Shown here piece by piece: positions 8,898 through 17,265 of a stretch of 64,000 nucleotides of DNA. A program made the position numbers and the translations under genes. Where the stretch lies: positions 62,001-126,000 of the forward strand of contig SUZB01000002.1 of assembly GCA_015060115.1 (NCBI GenBank). Direction: 5' to 3'. Below the pieces are notes generated by a model. That model was not told the DNA's origin, searched no databases, and saw only the letters and a list, made by a program, of their open reading frames with translations. This stretch comes from Rikenellaceae bacterium (lineage in GTDB: Bacteria > Bacteroidota > Bacteroidia > Bacteroidales > Rikenellaceae). The first letter of the stretch is position 1, and each line of letters opens with the position of its first letter.

Positions 8898-8973
8898 GAT
8901 TTTATTGGACTTTTTTCGTTGTTTATTAAGAAAAACTCTCTCCGCCTTGCCGAGAGAGAGTTTTTAGATGGTA

Positions 8974-9089
8974 GTTGTTAGTTTTTAGTTGTTAGAGTTT
9001 TTTAAGACGAGAGAGACGAGAGAGACGAGAGAGACAACAACGAAGTCTGGTATCATCTTTCACTGTGATCTCTGTGGTCTTTGTGGTCT
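8974..9089. repeat. Modular nonamer/heptamer element, inverted partner of 6353-6504
   Basis: Three heptamers (GTTGTTA/GTTTTTA, 8974-8994) lead to three perfect GAGAGAGAC units (9009-9035). The core ACGAAGTCTGGTATCA follows, then three CTGTGGTCT-like units (9063-9089). Its reverse complement matches 6353-6504 through arms and core. Confidence 0.85.
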
Positions 9090-9124
9090 TTTCACCTAAT
9101 TTCTTGTCAGAAGTGCGTGAGCCC

Positions 9125-9252
9125 AATTTGTCGTCAGAGTGGTGTAGCAGTGGCGCTGACATGAAAAAGCCCTGGATGGATAGTACTTGGCGTACATTCC
9201 ATTCAGGGCTTTGATTGAAGCGTCGCTGATGCGCCGCTATCACGACAAATTA
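9125..9252 (-). repeat. Stop-codon inverted-repeat element, tandem second copy after ppiD
   Basis: On the minus strand the outer stem TTTGTCGT-GAT-AGCGG pairs with CCACT-CTG-ACGACAAA. The inner hairpin (9170-9209) has loop TACGCCAAGTA. It directly follows the first copy (9250-9380), mirroring the tandem pair after guaA. Confidence 0.75.
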
Positions 9253-9380
9253 ATTTCTTGTCAGAAGGGGTATAATTTGGCGCCGATAAAGAGAAAGAGC
9301 GGATGGGACATACTGTGCGTATTTCCCATTCGCTCTTTGGATTGAGGCGTCGAAGGATGCCCCTTATCACAAGAAATTAA
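9250..9380 (-). repeat. Stop-codon inverted-repeat element after the ppiD-like gene
   Basis: It starts immediately after the TAA of the foldase gene. The outer stem TTTCTTGT-GAT-AAGGGG pairs with CCCCTT-CTG-ACAAGAAA. A side hairpin pairs GGCATC with GACGCC. The main hairpin (stem AGAGCG...CGCTCT) has loop TACGCACAGTA. Confidence 0.8.
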
Positions 9381-11339
9381 TTACATTGTGCCCTCCGCAC
9401 GAAAATCCTCAACCTCCGCCTTAGATGCGAGGATGGTCGAGCCATTCTGCATAAGCATATTCTCGCGCTGAGTGAGCAAAGGTGTGCGCTCGGTCTCAAC
9501 AGTTGCGAGGTCTACATCGCCGTTGATAGCATCAACAACGAAGATATAAGCAGCGGTGTTGCCCTTAACCTTAACCTCACGGCCAGTCTCGCGCTGTGAT
9601 GCGATAGCGCCAACGAGCTTAGCATCGCCCTTACCCTCAGCAAGGGTGTTGTCAGCGAACTTAACGCCTGCGAATGAGCCAGCCTCAGCGCCCTCAACAG
9701 CAGCCTCGATAGAGGTGAGCTGCTCGGCAATCTGAGCGTACTTCTTATCAACGAGGAGAGCCTGACGGATCTGCATATCGTTGCGGGGAGCGTACTTGTT
9801 GGTATCTACAGATGCGATCATAGCGACATAGATAGCGCCATCGATAGAGAAGCGCTTAGCCTCGCCAACCTCAGCACCATAAGCCCAGAGAGCCATCTGG
9901 CGCGAGTTGGGAATATAGCCTGCCATACGGCCCATCTGCGCGTTGTAGTTGTTGCGGTTTACGGTAACGGCAGCAAGAGTGCGACCAGCGGCATCCGAAG
10001 CAGCCTGGAACGACTCCATATCCTCACCCATAGCAGCCTCGAAGGCCTCTACCTCGTGGTTGAGCTCGCGGATGGTCTTCTCGCCAGCAACAACGGGCTT
10101 CTCAACATCGGCAGTAAGCACAAAGCGCTTCTTCTCACCCAAAGCGGTAATCTTAGCAACAGCGGGAACACCATTGTCCGAGAATGCGAAGATAGCACCC
10201 TCCGTAGCGTTCACGAAGTTCTTAGCCTGAGACTCGGTCATATTAGCAAGCACACGGCTGTCGGTAGCTACATCAACAGCCTCAGAGAGCTTGTCGAAGT
10301 CGCCGCCATTAGCCTTAAGCTCCTCGGCAACAGCCTCAGCCTCAGCCATATTGTCGAAAGTAGCAACCTCGAAGTCGTAGCTTACGGGAGCGGTAACATC
10401 AGAGAGGAGATAGTGAGCCTCCCACTTGTCGTTAGCAAGCTCAGGACCATAGCTATTACCAGCCTCGAAAGCCTCAGCAACAGCCGAAGCCAAAGATGCG
10501 AAGGTCTTGTAGGTGCCTACCTTGCCACCAGCGGTGCGAACAGCGCCCTTAACGGCCTCGGTGTTAGCGCCAAGCTCCTTAACCTTAGCATCGAGAGCCT
10601 TAACCTCAGCCTCCAAAGCAGCCTTATCCTCCTCAGAAGGCTCGATGTCGAAGCGTACATAGCGCACGATACGGCTATCGTAAGCGGGGTTCTCCTGACG
10701 GTTAGCCTGATAGTAAGCCTCAACCTCCTCCTCAGAAATCTCGATAGCATCGTTGGCGATAGTCGAGTAGGGAACAGCTACATAGCGACCATCGAAGGTA
10801 AGAGCCTCGGCACGAAGCTCGGCCTCAACCTCCAAACGGTTAACATATACGCCCTTAGCAAGCATCTGAGCGAACTTCTCCATAGCGAGGTTCTGCTCTG
10901 CTGTGAGCGACTCCATAGCCCACTGGTTCTGCACCATAGGGACAATCTGGTCATCGGGCCAGCCGTACATCTTGAGCTGGTTAGCCATCATCTGGCCGAA
11001 CTCTGCAGCGTAGGCGTCAATCTCAGCGGGAGCTACAACAACACCTGCCTCCTTAAGTGCGGGAGCCATATAATGGTTGTAGAGAAGGGTGCGAGCAGTC
11101 ATATCGGCTACTGCATCCTCGCCCATCTGCTGGAACTGCGAGTAAGACTCACGCAAGGGGTAGTACTCCGACTGCTTGATCTCATCGCCGTTGATGGTCA
11201 TAACGACCTCATCTACAATCTCCTGATTGGCGCCACGATAGCTAAGCTGGTCGCCAAGAATAAATGCCAAAAGCACGATCGCAATCACGATAGAGAGCAC
11301 GATACCGTACTTTGTACGAAGTGTGTTTAATGTTGCCAT
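9381..11339 (-). CDS. Periplasmic SurA/PpiD-like peptidyl-prolyl isomerase or chaperone
   Basis: This 652-residue protein has one N-terminal membrane anchor (about residues 12-30, IVLSIVIAIVLLAFILGD). A SurA-type N-terminal chaperone region (VMTINGDEIKQSEYY) and long alpha-helical segments rich in Ala/Glu follow. This is the PpiD layout: inner-membrane anchored, acting on outer-membrane proteins as they leave Sec. The central parvulin-like stretch (about 330-450) is divergent, so catalytic activity is doubtful. It has its own promoter (TACCTTTG at 11387-11394), separate from the upstream corC-lptC block. Its stop codon is followed by two stacked inverted-repeat elements. Confidence 0.85.
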   Translation of the reverse strand: MATLNTLRTKYGIVLSIVIAIVLLAFILGDQLSYRGANQEIVDEVVMTINGDEIKQSEYYPLRESYSQFQQMGEDAVADMTARTLLYNHYMAPALKEAGVVVAPAEIDAYAAEFGQMMANQLKMYGWPDDQIVPMVQNQWAMESLTAEQNLAMEKFAQMLAKGVYVNRLEVEAELRAEALTFDGRYVAVPYSTIANDAIEISEEEVEAYYQANRQENPAYDSRIVRYVRFDIEPSEEDKAALEAEVKALDAKVKELGANTEAVKGAVRTAGGKVGTYKTFASLASAVAEAFEAGNSYGPELANDKWEAHYLLSDVTAPVSYDFEVATFDNMAEAEAVAEELKANGGDFDKLSEAVDVATDSRVLANMTESQAKNFVNATEGAIFAFSDNGVPAVAKITALGEKKRFVLTADVEKPVVAGEKTIRELNHEVEAFEAAMGEDMESFQAASDAAGRTLAAVTVNRNNYNAQMGRMAGYIPNSRQMALWAYGAEVGEAKRFSIDGAIYVAMIASVDTNKYAPRNDMQIRQALLVDKKYAQIAEQLTSIEAAVEGAEAGSFAGVKFADNTLAEGKGDAKLVGAIASQRETGREVKVKGNTAAYIFVVDAINGDVDLATVETERTPLLTQRENMLMQNGSTILASKAEVEDFRAEGTM

Positions 11340-11386
11340 AAAAGTTTTATTATTATTTTATCGTTTTTATCTTCACAATCAAGCCC

Positions 11387-11394
11387 CAAAGGTA
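11387..11394 (-). promoter_or_regulatory. -7 box of the ppiD-like gene
   Basis: The minus strand reads TACCTTTG about 48 bp before the start codon. No clear -33 TTTG is seen, because that region is taken up by the preceding terminator stem. Confidence 0.55.
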
Positions 11395-11404
11395 AGCAAA
11401 AATT

Positions 11405-11457
11405 TATAAATTTAGCTATCGAGGCACGATTTTTTGCACCCGATACCTAAATTTATA
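11405..11457 (-). terminator. Terminator of the mfd-to-corC block
   Basis: A long imperfect stem joins TATAAATTTAG at both edges and continues through TATCG. On the minus strand the descending arm runs straight into a T-rich stretch. Confidence 0.65.
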
Positions 11458-11515
11458 GGTGTGCGCCCGCATACGCGAGGCCCGACCAAGCCAAATAGCT
11501 GACCCTCACAGGGCA

Positions 11516-12757
11516 TTAATCCGCCACACGCTTGACCTTCACAAGGTCGAGACGCGACTGCTCGCGCTGCAAAATGCGCATCAGGTAACCACCTGCACTA
11601 ATCTCATCGCCCTCGTGCGGTATACCGCCATACTCGGCGATAAGATAGCCCGCCAAGGTGTCATACTCCTCCGACTCAGGGATACCGAGACCATACTTCT
11701 CGTTGAGATACTCGACCTCCAAACGCGCCGAAAACTCCCACTCGCCAGCCTCAATCTCTCGCTCGACAAGCTCCTGCACATCGTGCTCGTCCTCAATCTC
11801 GCCAAATATCTGCTCCAGAACATCTTCCAGCGATATGATACCCGCCGTGCCACCAAACTCGTCGATGACAACAGCGATGCTCGCCTTGCGCTTGGTGAAG
11901 GTCTCAAGCATAGCCTGCAAAGGCATAGTCTCGGCGACATAGATGGTCTTAATAAGGATGTCGGAGATGCTCTTCGGGTTCTCGAACAACGACTTAGAGT
12001 TGACATAGCCGATGATATTGTCGATGGTGTCGTGCCACACGAAGATACGCGAATAGTTGGTCTCGACAAAGCGCTCGGTAAGCTCCTCGATAGTGGTCGT
12101 CTCAAGGTCTACGGCCTCGACATCGACACGCTGCACCATACAATCTCTGACACGCAAATCGGCAAAATCGAGAGCGTTCTGGAAGAGACGAATATCCTCC
12201 TCGTCCTCGCTCTGCACCTCGACATTGTCGGCCTCGACAAGCTGTGCCAAGTCGTCACGGTTGAACTCCATCTGCTCATTGCGCTGCTCCATACGCTGTC
12301 CCGTAAGGCGCAAAAGCAGTGTGCTAAGAAGCGTTGTAAAGCGCGTTATGGGATAGAGAATCAGGTAGATAACGAAGATGATGGGCGAAAAAAGTGTATA
12401 ATAAAAGTTTGGGTTATGCTTGAATACCGATTTTGGGATATACTCGCCAATAAAGATGATGACCACCGTAGATAAGATGGTCTGTGCCAAGGTGTTGTCG
12501 ATGGCAAACGACTCGCTAAGAAGCATAGACATAAACATCGAGTAGATGACCAACGCGATGTTATTGCCCACCAAAATGGTGGTTAAATAGTCGCTCGACT
12601 GACGCTGAAATATCTCGGCGATACGGTCGAACATAGGGTTTTGCTTACGGTCAATCTCCTCGCGCAGTCGGTTACGCCCCAAGAAGGCGATCTCCATACC
12701 CGAGAAGAATGCCGAGAAGAGCAACATCACGGCGATAATGGCAATTGTAGTTCCCAT
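11516..12757 (-). CDS. CorC/HlyC family (CNNM-CBS) membrane protein
   Basis: This 413-residue protein has a CNNM/DUF21 membrane region (about residues 1-180) with conserved AFFSGMEIAF and GEYIPKS. A CBS pair follows (about 200-320; DCMVQRVDVEA, AVVIDEFGGTAG). The C-terminal CorC_HlyC module (about 335-410) contains YNTLAGYL-type YDTLAGYLIAE. The family is linked to Mg/Co efflux or ion homeostasis in the inner membrane, and the hemolysin name is historical. It begins 15 bp after lptC and closes a tight run coaX, OMP, TPR, lptC, corC. That order recurs in Bacteroidales as far as I recall. Confidence 0.9.
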   Translation of the reverse strand: MGTTIAIIAVMLLFSAFFSGMEIAFLGRNRLREEIDRKQNPMFDRIAEIFQRQSSDYLTTILVGNNIALVIYSMFMSMLLSESFAIDNTLAQTILSTVVIIFIGEYIPKSVFKHNPNFYYTLFSPIIFVIYLILYPITRFTTLLSTLLLRLTGQRMEQRNEQMEFNRDDLAQLVEADNVEVQSEDEEDIRLFQNALDFADLRVRDCMVQRVDVEAVDLETTTIEELTERFVETNYSRIFVWHDTIDNIIGYVNSKSLFENPKSISDILIKTIYVAETMPLQAMLETFTKRKASIAVVIDEFGGTAGIISLEDVLEQIFGEIEDEHDVQELVEREIEAGEWEFSARLEVEYLNEKYGLGIPESEEYDTLAGYLIAEYGGIPHEGDEISAGGYLMRILQREQSRLDLVKVKRVAD

Positions 12758-12772
12758 AATCTAAGTTTTCGG

Positions 12773-13744
12773 TTACTTCTTATTTGTATCATCAGTGGCA
12801 CGGATGGGCGTTGTCGCAGCCTTCGGACTCTCGCTGATGCTGAATGTAGTTTGTGGTGTAAGCTCGCCACCATCCTTCGAGAGTGTCTCACTGTTCAACG
12901 AGACATTGCCCATCTGGCGACGCTCAGGCCTTGTCTGAGATGTGGGCGCCTTGCTCTTGGCATCATCTCTTTCGGGGCGTGTGGGGCGTGCAGGCGTTGT
13001 TGCCGACATAGAGGCTCTATCCGAAGGTCGGATAGTATTGTTGCGACTTGACTTCGTGTTAGCCCCCTTATTCGACTTCTTGGCCTCCTCCTCACGCTTC
13101 TTGCGCTCCTCCTCTTCGCGTTTGAGCTCCTCCTCCGTCTTAGGCTCGGGCTGGCTCATCTCAAACTCCATCTCGGAGCTATACTTTCTGAAGTGGATAT
13201 TCTTCAAATCGTCATCGGCATCGAAGCCCACGCCAAAGTGCCAACCATCGGGTTGCAACACCTTGGTATCGACATTCGAGTATACCTTCTTGGTTGTAGC
13301 ATTCCAGAATAGCTGCTGAGAGTAGACCTCTGTAAGTCCCGTTACGGTGGTGTCGCCCTCCTTGCGGTTCTTCTTGATAATCACAACATTACCCTTTGCT
13401 TCCCACAGTCGCTGATTCTCGTAGTAGATAGCGTAGTTTGCCGTGAGTGTGGCATCCTCCAACGACAACGAGTCGGAGGTGAAGGTCGTAAGGCGTATGC
13501 CACGACGAAACTCCTGATAGGGATTCTTCGCAAGGCTGTAGCCCTCAACAAGGGGTGCGGTGAAGACATAGGAGCGCATACCGTTCTCCATCATCGTGAT
13601 GGTGCGGTTCTCGCTCGACTCGGTCATCAGCGTCTCGTAGTCTACAACAGTGCGCTTGGTATCCTTACCGCACGAAAATAGCAAGGTAGCACTCCCCACG
13701 ATGGAGAGTGCTACCATAAAGTATCTTCGTAGCTGACCAAGCAT
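12773..13744 (-). CDS. lptC: LPS export protein LptC with a charged C-terminal tail
   Basis: This 323-residue lipoprotein (lipobox LLFSCGKD, Cys25) has an LptC-like beta-jellyroll at about residues 35-200 (ENRTITMMENG, LTANYAIYYENQRLWEAKGNV). LptC bridges LptB2FG and LptA in moving lipopolysaccharide across the periplasm. Unlike the ~190-residue enterobacterial form, it is held by a lipid rather than a membrane helix. It also carries about 110 extra residues: a Lys/Glu/Arg-rich helix-like run (EEELKREEEERKKREEEAKK) and then a Ser/Thr/Pro/Arg-rich disordered tail. It sits 15 bp from each neighbour. Confidence 0.85.
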   Translation of the reverse strand: MLGQLRRYFMVALSIVGSATLLFSCGKDTKRTVVDYETLMTESSENRTITMMENGMRSYVFTAPLVEGYSLAKNPYQEFRRGIRLTTFTSDSLSLEDATLTANYAIYYENQRLWEAKGNVVIIKKNRKEGDTTVTGLTEVYSQQLFWNATTKKVYSNVDTKVLQPDGWHFGVGFDADDDLKNIHFRKYSSEMEFEMSQPEPKTEEELKREEEERKKREEEAKKSNKGANTKSSRNNTIRPSDRASMSATTPARPTRPERDDAKSKAPTSQTRPERRQMGNVSLNSETLSKDGGELTPQTTFSISESPKAATTPIRATDDTNKK

Positions 13745-13759
13745 CAGTCGCTACACTTT

Positions 13760-15106
13760 TTAGCGGTAACGAACAGTGGTAGACTGACCTGCAGCGTAGC
13801 CACACTTGATGGTGTAGCGGTCGCCAGCTGAGAGCTCAGCAAAGAAGCAAGTCTCCTGCTGGGGGAATGCGCCACGGTAAGCACCCATAAGCTGCTGTGC
13901 TGCCTTCTGCACCTCAGGCTCGCTCTGGAGGAGGTTTACAGCCTGAGCCATAGCATCGTATGCTGCCCAGTAAACAGAGGCACCACCAATCTTATCATCG
14001 GGGCAACCCGAAGCAGCGTAGCACTGACCAAGGATGAAGTAAGCATAACCGTTATCGGGGTTGATCGAGCGGAGCTCACGAGCAGCCTCTACTGCAGCGC
14101 CATAGTTGCGCTCCGAAATCTCGATAAGGCCAATCTGAGTGTAGAGAGGCATCTTTGCAGTGGGGTCGGTCTCAACAGCCAACGCCTCACGCAAATACTT
14201 CAAAGCCTTAGCGTTGTCGCCACGACCCTGGAAGCCCTGAGCAAGGAACAAAGCGGTCTCCGACGAGGGCTTCACGGTGTAATACTTCTCGGTAGTTGCG
14301 AAGAAGAAGTCGCTGGTGCACTGTGCGCGAGACATCAAAGCTACGGCCTGAGCCAAGATAGCCTCGTTGTCGGGCTCTGAAGCGAGCTTCTCTGAGAAGA
14401 GAGCCTCAAGGTTCTCGCAGCTTGCAGCACCGCTAGTACCGAAGCTGGTCTCGAAGATATCACGATACTGCTCGTCCTCGGCAGCGATGTCAGCGAAGAG
14501 GGGCGAAAGACGCTCATACTCAGCCAAAACCATATCGCCGGTTACCTCGTCATCATACTCGAAATCCTCGCAGAGGTTCTTGTAGTAAGATGAAACGATA
14601 TCGAGGTTGATACGGCCGGTCTCGATAGCTGCATCGACAGCCTCCTTCAAACCTGCACGGAGCAAGGGGCGGTCGGTAGTGCAGTAACGGAGCATATCAC
14701 GAGCCTTCATATCGAGGATATAGTCCTTACCATTCTTGGGGTGATCACCAAAGTGGATAACACGCTGGTCGTAGATGAAGAGGATAGAATCGACATACAT
14801 ACGCTTCTGCTCCACGCTACGAGCACGCTGTGCCTTGTTCTTGTAGAGGGTTACGCCACGAGCAAAGGTGTTCTGCGATGCCTCGGGGCAGTTGTTGAGC
14901 AACTGCTGGAAGTACTCGGTAGCTGCAGCAAAATCCTTAGCATCGAGAGCCTCCTTAAGGTAGTTCGAAGCACCAATGTTTGAGGCACGCTCCTCTGCGG
15001 TAGCACCCCACTTACCATACTTAGCGTCGTCGCTAAAGTCCTGGGCCATAGCCGATGCGCCAACAAACAATGCGGCAGCGGCCAAGAAAAATTTTACGCT
15101 TTTCAT
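13760..15106 (-). CDS. Periplasmic tetratricopeptide-repeat protein
   Basis: This 448-residue protein has a cleavable signal peptide (residues 1-21, ending ASAMAQ). It is mostly helical with TPR-like pairs, clearest at about 285-390 (ALFLAQGFQGRGDNAKALKYLREAL, GYAYFILGQCYAASG). The C-terminus is a beta-like CFFAELSAGDRYTIKCGYAAG. The partner is unknown. Its place between an outer-membrane protein gene and lptC suggests an envelope-assembly role, which is inference from context only. Confidence 0.75.
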   Translation of the reverse strand: MKSVKFFLAAAALFVGASAMAQDFSDDAKYGKWGATAEERASNIGASNYLKEALDAKDFAAATEYFQQLLNNCPEASQNTFARGVTLYKNKAQRARSVEQKRMYVDSILFIYDQRVIHFGDHPKNGKDYILDMKARDMLRYCTTDRPLLRAGLKEAVDAAIETGRINLDIVSSYYKNLCEDFEYDDEVTGDMVLAEYERLSPLFADIAAEDEQYRDIFETSFGTSGAASCENLEALFSEKLASEPDNEAILAQAVALMSRAQCTSDFFFATTEKYYTVKPSSETALFLAQGFQGRGDNAKALKYLREALAVETDPTAKMPLYTQIGLIEISERNYGAAVEAARELRSINPDNGYAYFILGQCYAASGCPDDKIGGASVYWAAYDAMAQAVNLLQSEPEVQKAAQQLMGAYRGAFPQQETCFFAELSAGDRYTIKCGYAAGQSTTVRYR

Positions 15107-15148
15107 AGTTTTAGTTATCTAATTGTTTCTGAATCGTCTACTAAAAAA

Positions 15149-16543
15149 TTAATCGTACTTGGGTCGAACAAACCAGTAGTCCGAGGTATCGGCCGAGAAG
15201 AGGCTGAAACCGATAAAGAACTTAAAGTAGTTCTGCGTCACGAGGCCAACCTTCTGTGCCGAGATGCTGACCGCTGCGGGCGACGAGAGGCGACCATACT
15301 CAAAGCCAACATTTACCGACGAAGCACCCCAAATCTTCACGGGCAGGCCGAAACCTGCGGTGATTGCCATCTGGTTGACACGCTGGCCAGCGAAGGTCTG
15401 ATAGTAGTTACCCAAGCGTGCGCCGATACGGTACGATATGCGGTTGAGGTAGTTACGAACATCGCTACGGCGAGGTGTGTACTCCAAACCGAACTTTAAG
15501 GTATGCGTATCGCTGTACTGCACCGTAAACTCTTCACCCGCGCCATTCTCCGAGAAGTCGCCGTTATCACCCCACATAGCGTAGTTGTAGTCTACACCCC
15601 ACGCCACCGTGCGGTCTACATAGTAGAGACCGACACCCACCTGGTGAGGCACACGAAGCTCGCTCACATCCTGAATATTTCGCACCGGGTAGTCCAAGTC
15701 GTTTTCTGTATAGATATACTTCTCTACCTTGGGGTTGAGTCTTCCGCCGAGGTCGTAGGTAGCACCGAGTGTCAAGAGGCGCTTCTCGTTGTAGATGATA
15801 TTCCACTGAATACCCGCCTGCATCTTGAAGTTATTGACACGATAGCGGTCTACACCCGTTGTCGAGCCATAGTAGCCATCACCCGTAATGACATTCGCCA
15901 CCGTTGCCGAGTAGTTACGCTCGATATTGCCCCAAAAATACTTGGCTGCAACACCGATAGAGAGGTTGCGGAAGGGCTCCCAGCCAAGCGACAGCTTCAC
16001 CTCGGTGATATCGCCATCACCCTGCCAACCATAGATGACACGGCCGATGTCTGCCCAGTTGTCCTCGTTCTGGTCGGTCTGCTTCACCTTGTAGCCAACG
16101 CTGCTGTAAGGTGCCAACGAGAGGGTTGCACCAAGGCGCTTAGCCACAGGGAAGGTCAAGGCGATAGAGTGGATATTAATCGTATTGTAGGCGGTCTTTG
16201 CCGTACCACTCTTGATGCCCGAAGCATCGTACTTAGGCTGGTTGTTGCGGAAGTGCGTGCCATCAATACCAAAATCAAAGAGGAAACTCTTTGAGGGTGC
16301 CATGCTCGATGCTGCAGGGTTCTGCACATTGGGCTGACCCTGACTGCGGAGGCCGATGCCCACGCCACCCATAGAGCGCATCTGTGCCGAGCCGGGTGTA
16401 AGCAACTCACCGGGGCCATACATCGAGTAGGGAGAGTAGGCATTGACGCTACTTGTCTGCGCCACCGCCATCGACGGCAACAGCAAAACAGCCAAAGCAA
16501 CCACCCACAATCGACTGAATATCTTATTATCTCTTCTCTGCAT
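15149..16543 (-). CDS. Outer-membrane beta-barrel protein (FadL/OmpP1-like)
   Basis: This 464-residue protein has a signal peptide (to about residue 28, SMAVAQ). It then has MYGPGELLTPGSAQMRSMGGVG, a glycine-rich start seen in OmpP1/FadL-type barrels, followed by many amphipathic strands such as FKMQAGIQWNIIYNEKRLLTLGATYDLGG. The transported substrate cannot be read from sequence. The start overlaps the end of coaX by 17 bp, which implies one transcript. Confidence 0.75.
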   Translation of the reverse strand: MQRRDNKIFSRLWVVALAVLLLPSMAVAQTSSVNAYSPYSMYGPGELLTPGSAQMRSMGGVGIGLRSQGQPNVQNPAASSMAPSKSFLFDFGIDGTHFRNNQPKYDASGIKSGTAKTAYNTINIHSIALTFPVAKRLGATLSLAPYSSVGYKVKQTDQNEDNWADIGRVIYGWQGDGDITEVKLSLGWEPFRNLSIGVAAKYFWGNIERNYSATVANVITGDGYYGSTTGVDRYRVNNFKMQAGIQWNIIYNEKRLLTLGATYDLGGRLNPKVEKYIYTENDLDYPVRNIQDVSELRVPHQVGVGLYYVDRTVAWGVDYNYAMWGDNGDFSENGAGEEFTVQYSDTHTLKFGLEYTPRRSDVRNYLNRISYRIGARLGNYYQTFAGQRVNQMAITAGFGLPVKIWGASSVNVGFEYGRLSSPAAVSISAQKVGLVTQNYFKFFIGFSLFSADTSDYWFVRPKYD

Positions 16544-17261
16544 TGTAATCTAAAATTGCACTGAGCCCATAAACCACCGGCTCACAGTCTGCAAATATCG
16601 CATTTTTAATTCGCTTTACAAAATATTTTGCATCACCTCCGGTGAAAATTATGCATTTTTTTCGATTTTTTAATAAAAATCGCTCTACATAGCCCCTAAT
16701 CTCCTGCTCAACACCTCGCATCACCCCCTGCTCGATAGCCTCCTTAGTGGTACGGCCATACTCTAAAACTTCGTCGGTAGGCTCACACTCTGGCAACTTT
16801 GCCGTATAGTCGTGCAGAGCACGAAAGCGCGTTGATACGCCCAACGAGATATTACCACCCTTGTAGCGACCCTCCTCGATATAGTCGATGGTGATTGCCG
16901 TGCCGAAGTCCACAACCATAATATCCGAGTCGGGGTACATAGCCCACGCACCAACGGCAGCCGCCAAGCGGTCGGGGCCAAGGGTTGTTGGCGTTAGGTA
17001 GTCGTTGGCAATAGGCACCTCGGTAACACCCGACAAGAAGGGCAGAACATACGAAATACTCCTTCGGAGTATCTCAGCCACACGCTCAGCATCGCCACGG
17101 GTAGATGCCACAATGGCACGCTCGGCATCGGGATAGCCACGAAGCACCTCCGAAAGCCACTCCTCGGAGGGCTGCTCGGCGATATGCTCACCCACCACCC
17201 TACGACCCTCAACGGCGTAGAGCTTTGCTCGGCTGTTGCCTATATCAACGATGATATTCAT
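16527..17261 (-). CDS. coaX: Type III pantothenate kinase
   Basis: This 244-residue enzyme phosphorylates pantothenate, the first step of CoA synthesis, and is the ASKHA-fold form insensitive to CoA feedback. Motifs are DIGNSRAK at the N-terminus (phosphate 1), GPDRLAAAVGAW in the middle and DFGTAITIDYI (phosphate 2). The start is set at the MNIIVDIGN methionine. An open frame 16 codons longer would run into mfd and add no family sequence. It begins 4 bp after the mfd stop and overlaps the next gene. Confidence 0.93.
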   Translation of the reverse strand: MNIIVDIGNSRAKLYAVEGRRVVGEHIAEQPSEEWLSEVLRGYPDAERAIVASTRGDAERVAEILRRSISYVLPFLSGVTEVPIANDYLTPTTLGPDRLAAAVGAWAMYPDSDIMVVDFGTAITIDYIEEGRYKGGNISLGVSTRFRALHDYTAKLPECEPTDEVLEYGRTTKEAIEQGVMRGVEQEIRGYVERFLLKNRKKCIIFTGGDAKYFVKRIKNAIFADCEPVVYGLSAILDYNAEKR

Positions 17262-17265
17262 ACTC

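Noticed and set aside
6249..9167. Invertible promoter (phase-variation switch)
   Set aside because: The promoter lies inside the inverted repeats together with the genes it drives, so inversion would not switch expression as in classic invertible promoters.
8992..9243. Minus-strand frame with LSR tripeptide repeats over the nonamer element
   Set aside because: The repeats are the nonamer read in frame. The frame runs through heptamers and two different elements and has no promoter.
10056..11330. Long open frame on the plus strand opposite the ppiD-like gene
   Set aside because: It is a shadow of an Ala/Glu-rich coding region. It lacks family motifs and a promoter, and its composition is dominated by Leu/Ser from antisense codons.
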